64,000 bases of DNA. Source: Alkalinema pantanalense. Lineage in GTDB: Bacteria > Cyanobacteriota > Cyanobacteriia > Leptolyngbyales > Leptolyngbyaceae. Positions 8,966 through 15,395 of the stretch are shown here, piece by piece. Every line of letters begins with the position of its first letter. Within the stretch, counting starts at the first letter, position 1. The notes beneath the pieces are model-generated. The model saw nothing but the letters and a program-made list of their open reading frames with translations, made no database searches and was not told the DNA's origin. The DNA lies in NCBI RefSeq assembly GCF_050753345.1, contig NZ_JBLZFX010000005.1:1-64000 (forward strand). The letters are read 5' to 3'. The translations under genes were made by a program, and so were the position numbers.

Positions 8966-9565
8966 ATGTCTCTTCAGATGCGCCCCCCCATGGACTCTTC
9001 TCCCGTCATCCATTCCAGTCAACCGAAGTGCTACCTGCTCCATAATCGTCAGCAATATCGCAATTGCTACATTACGCTGGCTGATGAAGTGAAACCGATC
9101 GCCGCGATCGAGTACCAGGATGCTTACTTTAGCTTCTTTAAAACCGTTGCCGATCGTTCACGGGCCGATCAATTAGCGGCAAAACTCCTGAACAAGGGAA
9201 ATTCGTTGGTGATGGTAGAAATTCCCCGTGGGGTGTCACTGTGGATCTACGAGCCAGATGCCCAACCTGTGTTGCGGAATCCCAAGCAGGGCTCCCATCG
9301 CGTTTCTTCTGCCCCCATCCCCGTCCTAGGTGCCAATGGTAACTACCAGCCCTGTCAAATCCAAGTACCGGACTTGGATAAACCTTTAACAGGAATGGTC
9401 TACGACAATCAGTACTACAGCCTTTTGCGGATGGTACGAGATATGGCCCAAGCGCAATCCTTGGCTCAACGGCTGGTTACACGAGGCAACCAAGCCCTAA
9501 TTACTGAAAGTTCCTATGGCTATTCCGTTTGGGTCTGGGAACCGGATGCTATGGAGATCGATTAG
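8966..9565 (+). CDS. unknown protein made of two related tandem domains
   Basis: This 199-residue protein of unknown function contains two copies of a roughly 80-residue unit. The first runs over about residues 20-95 (CYLLHNRQQYRNCYI ... SLWIYEPDA) and the second over about 115-195 (YQPCQIQVPDLDKPL ... SVWVWEPDA). Both share a central segment of the type Y-x-S-F/L-x-K/R-x-V-x-D-x-x-x-A-x-x-L-A-x-x-L. No signal peptide or membrane segment is seen, so it is probably cytosolic. The first of several close ATG codons is used. I do not recognise a named domain, but the internal duplication is clear. A bidirectional terminator at 9633-9666 separates it from convergent apcF. Confidence 0.75.
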   Translation: MSLQMRPPMDSSPVIHSSQPKCYLLHNRQQYRNCYITLADEVKPIAAIEYQDAYFSFFKTVADRSRADQLAAKLLNKGNSLVMVEIPRGVSLWIYEPDAQPVLRNPKQGSHRVSSAPIPVLGANGNYQPCQIQVPDLDKPLTGMVYDNQYYSLLRMVRDMAQAQSLAQRLVTRGNQALITESSYGYSVWVWEPDAMEID

Positions 9566-9632
9566 GCTCAACGATCGATTAGGCTCCGTCCCGATGCCCC
9601 TTCCTCTTGCCTAGGGCCAAGATATCCCAAGC

Positions 9633-9666
9633 AAAAAGCTGGATCCAAAACAGATCCAGCTTTTTT
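9633..9666. terminator. bidirectional intrinsic terminator
   Basis: Arms AAAAAGCTGGATC (9633-9645) and GATCCAGCTTTTTT (9653-9666) form a perfect hairpin with an A-run and a T-run. It lies between the convergent gene at 8966-9565 and apcF and can serve both. Confidence 0.88.
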
Positions 9667-9719
9667 GTGGAATTTTTAGGCGATCGCCCCGCAGGGCTTG
9701 GCCATTGGATTCTCTTTAC

Positions 9720-10229
9720 CTAGACATTCTTTTCAGCTAAGGAACGCGCCATATGCTCAAACGGCTCGTCAACAATGCTGGCAGGGCTAATCCCAGCCGC
9801 AGCAACTTGTTCCCGCACAATGTCTTTCATAATTTGGATGCCGCGCACCGTAGGGCCGACGGGCACATCTAGGGAATTGTAGGTTTCCCGCAGCCCTTCT
9901 AGAACCCGTTCATCGAGGACATCGCTATCTCCTGCTACCAGGGCATAGCTGGCATAGCGCAGATAATAGTCCATATCCCGCAGACAAGCCGCATAGCGAC
10001 GGGTGGTGTAGGCATTTCCGCTGGGGCGAATCAGTTCAGGCACTTCTTCAAATAGTTGAGACGCCGCCTGCTTGACGATCGCCGATGGATTGGAGTTGAT
10101 GACGGCAGCAGCCTGAACCCGTGCCATACCCGTATCGAAATAAGCCTTGAGGCTGTCGATCGCGGTTCGATCGAAATATCGCCCTGTAACATCGTAGTTT
10201 CTAATCAGGCTTGTTACTGCGTCCCGCAT
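9720..10229 (-). CDS. apcF: allophycocyanin beta-18 subunit ApcF
   Basis: A 169-residue phycobiliprotein begins MRDAVTSLIRNYDVTGRYFD. The chromophore-binding region reads YTTRRYAACLRDMDYYLRYASYAL, with the bilin-attaching Cys in AACLRD. The extended, divergent C-terminus (FEHMARSLAEKNV) and a Leu-Ile-Arg-Pro-Ser segment before the chromophore Cys set it apart from ApcB and match ApcF. ApcF replaces one ApcB in the core cylinder trimers and helps pass energy towards the terminal emitters ApcE and ApcD. The gene is alone, 16 kb from apcABC, as is usual for cyanobacteria. Confidence 0.95.
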   Translation of the reverse strand: MRDAVTSLIRNYDVTGRYFDRTAIDSLKAYFDTGMARVQAAAVINSNPSAIVKQAASQLFEEVPELIRPSGNAYTTRRYAACLRDMDYYLRYASYALVAGDSDVLDERVLEGLRETYNSLDVPVGPTVRGIQIMKDIVREQVAAAGISPASIVDEPFEHMARSLAEKNV

Positions 10230-10525
10230 GAAACTCTTCTCCCGAATGATCCCGAATACAGATTTATCGATTGCAACCTTTCGTTAAGGTGGTTGACGAC
10301 CTCCAGCCCAACCCACAGCAAGAAGATGAGCTACTAAATAATCAGCAAGCAATTTAAGAATCAGCAAGCAATTAAGCGTCAGTTTACCACGCGAGGTTGG
10401 AGGTAAGGGGAGCCCCCTCCTAATACTGTTTACTAAACGTTACGATCGTCACTTTTCTCTCCTGTAGACCTTAAGGAGAAGGGCAAGTAGCAGGAGTTAG
10501 AAGGATTAACGACTCTTCCGACAAT

Positions 10526-10561
10526 TTGTTAAGTCAAGTTAACTTGTTAAGTCAAGTGAAC
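10526..10561. repeat. two tandem copies of an 18-bp unit
   Basis: TTGTTAAGTCAAGTTAAC at 10526-10543 is repeated with one change at 10544-10561, in the gap between divergent apcF and glnA. The TTAAC/GTTAA parts make it locally palindromic. Confidence 0.8.
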
Positions 10562-10820
10562 AGCAAAGCAATGGCTTTTCCAGAAACTCTGTGATGAACG
10601 TGGTCAGGACAGCAAAATTTGTCAAGCTTCATTCGTCAAACTTTACTCAACCATTCCCGAAGAGGCTGGGCTCTGGGACAAGTCTGTGGGCCAGCCGCAG
10701 AACGCGAAGACAGTAGAGGTGCACTCGCTAGGCTCAGTAACGGCGGCAGGCGGATAAGAAGGTGCTATATTCGCCCCACTAATCCCAAAGCAGGTCTTAA
10801 ATTTGACTAGAATCTCACGT
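10562..10820. other. G+C-rich, possibly structured stretch in the apcF-glnA gap
   Basis: No convincing protein-coding frame is seen. From about 10655 to 10790 the DNA is more G+C-rich than the surrounding spacer and has short complementary arms, for example GGCTGG near 10669 with CCAGCC near 10692. It could hold a small RNA gene, but I could not match it to 6S RNA, SRP RNA, tmRNA or RNase P RNA. Confidence 0.25.
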
Positions 10821-10823
10821 TTT

Positions 10824-10865
10824 GTATAGATCGCTACAAAATACAAGAAGTCAAGTCCATAGGAT
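10824..10865 (+). promoter_or_regulatory. NtcA-activated promoter of glnA
   Basis: GTA at 10824-10826, eight bases, then TAC at 10835-10837 is a perfect GTAN8TAC NtcA box. A -10 element TAGGAT lies at 10860-10865, with 22 bases between it and the box. That is the arrangement of class II NtcA-activated promoters. Transcription would begin near 10872 and leave a leader of about 330 nt before glnA. NtcA with 2-oxoglutarate activates nitrogen assimilation genes under nitrogen limitation. Confidence 0.85.
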
Positions 10866-11118
10866 GATGCAGGTGATTAAAAGCGTCTATCTTCAGGAAG
10901 AGCCTCAACTGCAAATTTTTCTTCCTTTAGAGATTCAGGTTGCAGTAGTTTTAAAGGTAAGGGTTCGCAAAGTTCCTTGGGAGCCTGGGATTTAAACTTC
11001 GCAAGGTTTTAGTCACTGTGTCCGACTGGGGCAATCAATTCTACCCAAGTTCCCCAAGCATAGTTATTCACTCGCTGCGATCGTGGAAAGGGTGATAGCT
11101 AGCTGGGCCGAATTTGCC

Positions 11119-11156
11119 TGTGCGTTCCAGAGGTCGATGCATTTCGAGAACGCACA
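11119..11156 (+). other. hairpin in the glnA leader
   Basis: TGTGCGTTC (11119-11127) and GAACGCACA (11148-11156) form a perfect 9-bp stem with a 20-nt loop that contains a small TCGA...TCGA pairing. It lies about 50 nt before the glnA start and ends before the AAGGAG ribosome-binding site. It may be a stability or regulatory structure. It has no T-run, so it is not a terminator. Confidence 0.5.
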
Positions 11157-11203
11157 TCGATCGCTAAATTGAGCAAGATACGAACGATTTCAAGGAGTAT
11201 TTC

Positions 11204-12622
11204 ATGGCCACCCCGCAGGAGATCCTGGCGCAACTGGGCGAAGGGAAAATCGAATTAGTCGATCTGAAATTTATCGACACCCCAGGGATTTGGCAGCACC
11301 TTACCCTGCACTACGACCAAATTGATGAGAGCAGCTTTACCCTGGGTGTGCCCTTCGATGGTTCTAGTATCCGGGGTTGGAAGTCCATCAACGAATCTGA
11401 CATGATGATGGTGCCCGATCCCAGCACTGCCTGGGTCGATCCATTTATGGAAGTTCCCACCCTCAGCCTGATCTGCTCGATTAAAGAGCCCCGGACAGGT
11501 CAAGCCTATAGCCGTGACCCCCGATCGATCGCGCAAAAGGCTGTAGATTACGTGCAAGCAGCTGGTTTCGGCGATACGATTTTCTTCGGGCCAGAAGCTG
11601 AGTTCTTCATCTTTGATGATGTCCGTTACGACCAGAACCAGCACGAAGGTTACTATCACGTCGATAGTTCTGAAGGGATTTGGAACTCTGGCCGTCAGGA
11701 ACCCGGCGGTAACTTGGCTTACAAGCCTCGGAACAAAGAGGGCTACTTCCCCGTTGCGCCCACCGACACCTCTCAAGACATGCGGTCTGAGATGCTGTTG
11801 CTGATGAAGAAACTGGGTGTACCAATCGAAAAACACCACCACGAAGTAGCAACGGGTGGCCAGTGCGAATTGGGCTTCCGGTTCGGTACTCTGATCGAGG
11901 CGGCTGACTGGTTGATGACCTACAAGTATGTCATCAAGAACGTGGCTCGCAAGTATGGCAAAACCGTGACCTTCATGCCCAAGCCGGTCTTTGGCGACAA
12001 CGGTTCCGGGATGCACTGCCACCAGTCCATCTGGAAAGACGGCCAAAACACCTTTGCGGGTGACCAGTATGCAGGGCTGAGCCAAAACGCGCTGTGGTAC
12101 ATCGGTGGGATCCTGAAGCATGCGCCTTCCTTGCTGGCCTTCACCAACCCCACGACCAACTCCTACAAGCGCTTGGTGCCTGGGTTTGAAGCTCCGGTGA
12201 ACCTGGCTTATTCCCAAGGGAACCGTTCCGCTTCCGTGCGGATTCCGCTCTCGGGTGACAATCCGAAGGCGAAGCGCTTGGAATTCCGTTGCCCCGATGC
12301 AACCTCTAACCCCTACCTGGCGTTTGCTGCCATGGTTTGCGCAGGCATTGATGGGATCAAGAACCAAATCGATCCGGGCGAGCCGTTGGATGTGGACATC
12401 TACGAATTGTCTCCGGAAGAACTGGCGAAGGTTCCTTCTACCCCTGGTTCCTTGGCGGAAGCGCTGAAGAATCTGGAAACCGACCACGAGTACCTGACGG
12501 CTGGTGGCGTGTTTACGGAAGACTTCATTCAATCCTGGATCAGCTATAAGCTCGATCGGGAAGTGATTCCGGTTCAAATCCGGCCTCACCCCTACGAGTT
12601 CATGCTCTACTATGATTGCTAA
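11204..12622 (+). CDS. glnA: glutamine synthetase type I
   Basis: The 472-residue GlnA-type enzyme catalyses ATP-dependent ligation of ammonium to glutamate and is the entry point of nitrogen in cyanobacteria (GS-GOGAT). Family signatures are present: FDGSSIRGW near the start, FGPEAEFFIFDD for metal and glutamate binding, GSGMHCHQSIW, NRSASVRIP, and KRLEFRCPDATSNPYL. Length equals the dodecameric type I enzyme. The adenylylation-type Tyr region of enterobacterial GlnA lies at the C-terminal NLETDHEYLTAGGVF segment; in cyanobacteria control is through inactivating-factor peptides and NtcA instead. AAGGAG precedes the ATG. A perfect NtcA promoter is about 370 bp upstream, and a terminator follows at 12695-12729. 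Confidence 0.98.
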   Translation: MATPQEILAQLGEGKIELVDLKFIDTPGIWQHLTLHYDQIDESSFTLGVPFDGSSIRGWKSINESDMMMVPDPSTAWVDPFMEVPTLSLICSIKEPRTGQAYSRDPRSIAQKAVDYVQAAGFGDTIFFGPEAEFFIFDDVRYDQNQHEGYYHVDSSEGIWNSGRQEPGGNLAYKPRNKEGYFPVAPTDTSQDMRSEMLLLMKKLGVPIEKHHHEVATGGQCELGFRFGTLIEAADWLMTYKYVIKNVARKYGKTVTFMPKPVFGDNGSGMHCHQSIWKDGQNTFAGDQYAGLSQNALWYIGGILKHAPSLLAFTNPTTNSYKRLVPGFEAPVNLAYSQGNRSASVRIPLSGDNPKAKRLEFRCPDATSNPYLAFAAMVCAGIDGIKNQIDPGEPLDVDIYELSPEELAKVPSTPGSLAEALKNLETDHEYLTAGGVFTEDFIQSWISYKLDREVIPVQIRPHPYEFMLYYDC

Positions 12623-12694
12623 TCAGTGATTGCTAATCAGTAGATTGCAATTTAACGATCGCGGTTATTCAGCGATCGGTATTGATTAATGAAG

Positions 12695-12729
12695 CAAGGG
12701 CAGGTGGGTCTAGGATCTACCTGCCCTTG
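12695..12729 (+). terminator. terminator downstream of glnA
   Basis: Arms CAAGGGCAGGT (12695-12705) and ACCTGCCCTTG (12719-12729) form an 11-bp stem about 70 nt after the glnA stop. The T-run is short, so read-through into the next gene is possible. Confidence 0.7.
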
Positions 12730-12794
12730 TTGCATAGATATTTGCGCGATTTGTTATGGGTTGTTAGGGTAAAGCGCGTTGTCTTAGACCAGAA

Positions 12795-14441
12795 GTGCTA
12801 CGCTGGATAAGCCGTTTTTTCCGCCGTTGTCCTGTGGTGTCTCCTTTCGCCGCTGAGCGTTTATTGTTTACGCCTGCCACTTCCAATGCTGATGCTGTTC
12901 CGTTAATTTTTGCGTTTCCCAATGAATACACGATTGGGATTACGAGCTTGGGCTACCAGGTGGTATGGGCGACGCTGGCGGCGCGATCGGACTTAGCGGT
13001 GAGTCGGCTATTTACTGATATCCATGAAACGCTCCCCACCCAGCCGGAGATTTTGGGATTTTCGGTGTCCTGGGAATTGGACTATGTCAATATTCTGGCC
13101 ATGCTGGAGCAGTTGGATATTCCCATTTGGAGCCGCGATCGCAACGATGATCATCCGATCGTTTTTGGGGGTGGCCCGGTTCTGACGGCCAATCCGGAAC
13201 CCTTTGCGGACTTTTTTGATGTCGTGTTGCTGGGCGATGGTGAGATTCTGTTGGATGCGTTTATTAACGCTTACCAGGAAGTGCGCCATGCCGATCGATC
13301 TACGCAATTGAAGCATTTAGCGCAGGTACCGGGGATTTATGTGCCGAGTTTGTACGAAGTGACCTACGACGGTGCGGGTGGTGCAGTTTTAGGGATTGAA
13401 CCGATCGAGGCGATCGTGCCAGCGCAGGTGCAAAAGCAGACCTATCGGGGCAATACGTTATCGGTATCCAGTGTTGTGACGGAAAAGGCGGCTTGGGAAA
13501 ATATTTTCATGGTGGAAGTGGTACGCAGTTGTCCAGAAATGTGCCGCTTCTGCCTTGCCAGTTATCTGACGCTTCCATTTCGGCCTGCAAGTTTAGAAGA
13601 GTCCTTGATTCCAGCGATTCAAAAGGGATTGGCGGTTACGAATCGCTTAGGATTACTCGGTGCTTCGGTAACGCAACATCCAGAGTTTGATTTGCTGTTG
13701 GATTATATTAATCAATCCCAGTACGACGATGTTCGTCTTAGTATTGCTTCGGTTAGAACCAATACGGTTACTGAAAAGTTAGCAGAAACGCTAGTTAAGC
13801 ATGATACCCGATCGATTACGATCGCGGTGGAAAGTGGGAGCGATCGTATTCGTAATGTGGTGAATAAGAAGCTGACGAATGACGAAATCATCAATGCTGG
13901 GATCAATGCAAAAGCGGGCGGATTGAGCAACATTAAGCTCTATGGAATGGTGGGAATTCCCAGTGAAGAGTTGGAAGATGTGGAACAAACGGTGGCCATG
14001 CTGAAGGCGTTGAAAAAAGCGGCACCGGGATTGCGGTTAACCTGGGGCTGTAGCACGTTTGTTCCCAAGGCGCATACGCCGTTTCAGTGGTACGGGGTGA
14101 ATAAGCAGGCGGAAAAGCGTTTACAGTTTTTGCAGAAGCAATTGCGACCCCAGGGCATTGAGTTTCGGCCTGAGAGTTTCAATTGGTCAGTGATTCAAAC
14201 GTTGTTGTCCCGAGGCGATCGACGGTTGTCGCAGCTATTGGCGCTGGTGCGGCACTATGGGGATACGTTAGGCAGTTATCGGCGGGCCTTTAAGGAGTTA
14301 AAAGGGCAATTACCGGATTTAGATTTTTATGTTTATGACCATTGGCCGATCGATCGGGTGTTGCCTTGGAGCCATTTGCAGGGGCCATTACCGATCGGGA
14401 CGTTGCAGAAGCATTTAGAAATGGCGCGATCGTATTTTTAA
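12795..14441 (+). CDS. radical SAM protein with N-terminal B12-binding-like domain
   Basis: The 548-residue protein opens with a cobalamin-binding-like region (about residues 30-170: FPNEYTIGITSLGYQVVWATLAA ... PIVFGGGPVLTANPEPFADFFDVVLLGDGE). A radical SAM domain follows, whose 4Fe-4S cluster is held by C-x3-C-x2-C in VVRSCPEMCRFC. Further core motifs are VSSVVTEKAAW before the cysteines, the ESGSD stretch and KLYGMVGIP. The GTG at 12795 is used; it gives a basic, Arg-rich N-terminus. The substrate is unknown. The gene converges on the 72-residue protein gene at 14521-14739 across a shared terminator. A second, only distantly similar radical SAM protein at 52652 also neighbours a copy of that small gene. 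Confidence 0.85.
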   Translation: MLRWISRFFRRCPVVSPFAAERLLFTPATSNADAVPLIFAFPNEYTIGITSLGYQVVWATLAARSDLAVSRLFTDIHETLPTQPEILGFSVSWELDYVNILAMLEQLDIPIWSRDRNDDHPIVFGGGPVLTANPEPFADFFDVVLLGDGEILLDAFINAYQEVRHADRSTQLKHLAQVPGIYVPSLYEVTYDGAGGAVLGIEPIEAIVPAQVQKQTYRGNTLSVSSVVTEKAAWENIFMVEVVRSCPEMCRFCLASYLTLPFRPASLEESLIPAIQKGLAVTNRLGLLGASVTQHPEFDLLLDYINQSQYDDVRLSIASVRTNTVTEKLAETLVKHDTRSITIAVESGSDRIRNVVNKKLTNDEIINAGINAKAGGLSNIKLYGMVGIPSEELEDVEQTVAMLKALKKAAPGLRLTWGCSTFVPKAHTPFQWYGVNKQAEKRLQFLQKQLRPQGIEFRPESFNWSVIQTLLSRGDRRLSQLLALVRHYGDTLGSYRRAFKELKGQLPDLDFYVYDHWPIDRVLPWSHLQGPLPIGTLQKHLEMARSYF

Positions 14442-14478
14442 GACCCATCCCCCAAAATCAGGTTTTTCGCAATTCCCC

Positions 14479-14511
14479 AAAAACCGGGTTTTTCTAAAAA
14501 ACCCGGTTTTT
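14479..14511. terminator. bidirectional intrinsic terminator
   Basis: AAAAACCGGGTTTTT, two bases, then a perfect complementary arm form a long hairpin with A- and T-runs between convergent genes. It can end both the radical SAM and small-protein transcripts. Confidence 0.85.
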
Positions 14512-14520
14512 AGATCGGAC

Positions 14521-14739
14521 TTACTCCGCAACGCGATCGCGCTCCATCATGCTGACGTACTGCCAATCTGAACCGGGCACAGGCATGGGTGGACTCCAGC
14601 GCACTCTGTCGGAGAATCGCAAAACATGCAGTTGGTTAATTGCTGCTTGTACTTCTTTGCGAGTGCCGAATAAATAAAATCGAAACGGTTTATATTCCGG
14701 ATCGCTAACACGATCGGAATCACCAAAACCAATAAACAT
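14521..14739 (-). CDS. 72-residue unknown protein, copy A (leader-linked family)
   Basis: The ATG at 14739 (MFIGFGDSDRVSDPE) is preceded by AGGAG at good spacing; an upstream in-frame start at 14778 lies inside the leader hairpin region. The protein has a short variable N-terminus and a conserved core: RFYLFGTRKEVQAAINQLH, then DRVRWSPPMP and QYVSMMERDR. It is clearly related to the protein at 52033-52251 (shared INQLH, DR, W-S-x-PMP, SD-x-QY-x-S). The pattern looks like a small alpha/beta fold of the kind occasionally mislabelled in cyanobacteria as a peptide chain release factor; I know of no proven function. It is unusual in having a long conserved leader (14740-15055). Confidence 0.75.
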   Translation of the reverse strand: MFIGFGDSDRVSDPEYKPFRFYLFGTRKEVQAAINQLHVLRFSDRVRWSPPMPVPGSDWQYVSMMERDRVAE

Positions 14740-15055
14740 GGGATTTCTCCTACTGGTAGAGATGGGAAGAAACCCCAAAAACTAAGGCCACCCTTTTGCA
14801 TAGGACAAGTAGGGTGGCCCGATCGAATGTTAAAATCCGTCACAGACCGCCTCGCTGGTCACCTCAGCTTGGGGGTTTAGCTGCCCATGGTTGTTGGTAG
14901 CAACCATGGGTAGCGCCTTAATTTTTGGGAACTGAGCTGATGCAACGGGGAATTTAAAGGTGTTGGCATGCAGCTATGAAAAACCAGCCTAGGGGGAAAT
15001 CCGATCGCTGTCAATCCGTATTTCAAAAAATTATCGATGTATTATTGAGCACCCG
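14740..15055 (-). promoter_or_regulatory. conserved structured leader of the 72-residue protein, copy A
   Basis: About 316 nt upstream of the small gene share ordered blocks with the leader at 52252-52586. Block GCTATGAAAAACCAGCCTA is at 14973-14991 and GCTGTCAATCCGTA at 15007-15020 (plus-strand spelling). A tall hairpin has arms at 14884-14893 and 14901-14910, extendable by 3 bp. A possible long-range stem joins 14854-14859 (GCTGGT) to 14983-14988 (ACCAGC). Nearest the gene is a hairpin of GGCCACCC with GGGTGGCC (14786-14819), followed on the minus strand by a T-rich run, so it is terminator-like. The element may be a cis-regulatory RNA. I could not match it to a named riboswitch class. Confidence 0.6.
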
Positions 15056-15395
15056 CAAACGCATAGGTCATGTTCGTGACTTTGGTGCGATCGGTTTTTG
15101 ATGATTCAGCGATCTGTCAGAATTCAGCAGGGCGCAAAGGGCTTTTTGTAAATTTGCTAGACTGGCAGGTAATACCCAATCAATTTGTGATTGCACCCCA
15201 TCACGATCCCCCTACATCTCCTTATCTCCTTCGGAGCGGCTACGCCAAGAAAAAGGGGGACTTTGAGAGCATTTGGCTAAATTCCCCCCTTTTTAAGGGG
15301 GGTTAGGGGGGATCGGATCTGTAGCAGTGACAAATTAATTTGGTACAACTGCTTGATAGCCCAATTTTTGTCGCCCAATTCTGGACTGTTGCCCT
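15056..15395. other. intergenic region upstream of the NACHT gene
   Basis: No credible gene is seen. It contains A+T-rich DNA and, at 15279-15313, an inverted repeat described separately. The promoters of the minus-strand leader and of the plus-strand NACHT gene should both lie here. Confidence 0.4.
15279..15313. repeat. cyanobacterial C5/G6 palindromic repeat
   Basis: AATTCCCCCCTTTTTAAGGG is followed by further GGGTTAGGGGGG-type sequence. This C-run/G-run inverted repeat is a widespread intergenic motif in cyanobacteria. It can form a strong hairpin 85 bp before the NACHT gene. Confidence 0.6.

Noticed and set aside
10655..10800. 6S RNA, SRP RNA, tmRNA or RNase P RNA gene
   Set aside because: The diagnostic conserved words of SRP RNA, tmRNA and RNase P RNA are absent, and I could not verify a 6S fold by eye.
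10864..10995. 43-codon frame upstream of glnA
   Set aside because: The predicted NtcA-dependent transcript starts near 10872, inside this frame, so the start codon would not be transcribed. It does not resemble glutamine synthetase inactivating factors.
11521..11540. Dense GATC/CGATCG and GCGATCGC words as regulatory sites
   Set aside because: They occur all over the window, inside genes and between them, as the HIP1 motif does in many cyanobacteria. They are not local signals.
11255..12589. 444-codon open frame antisense to glnA
   Set aside because: It mirrors the strongly biased codons of glnA and encodes an Arg/His/Gln-rich sequence without domain or start signal. It is a shadow frame.
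14740..15055. Leader as a known riboswitch (cobalamin, glutamine or downstream-peptide type)
   Set aside because: None of the consensus words I remember for these classes are present in order. Left as an unknown structured leader.
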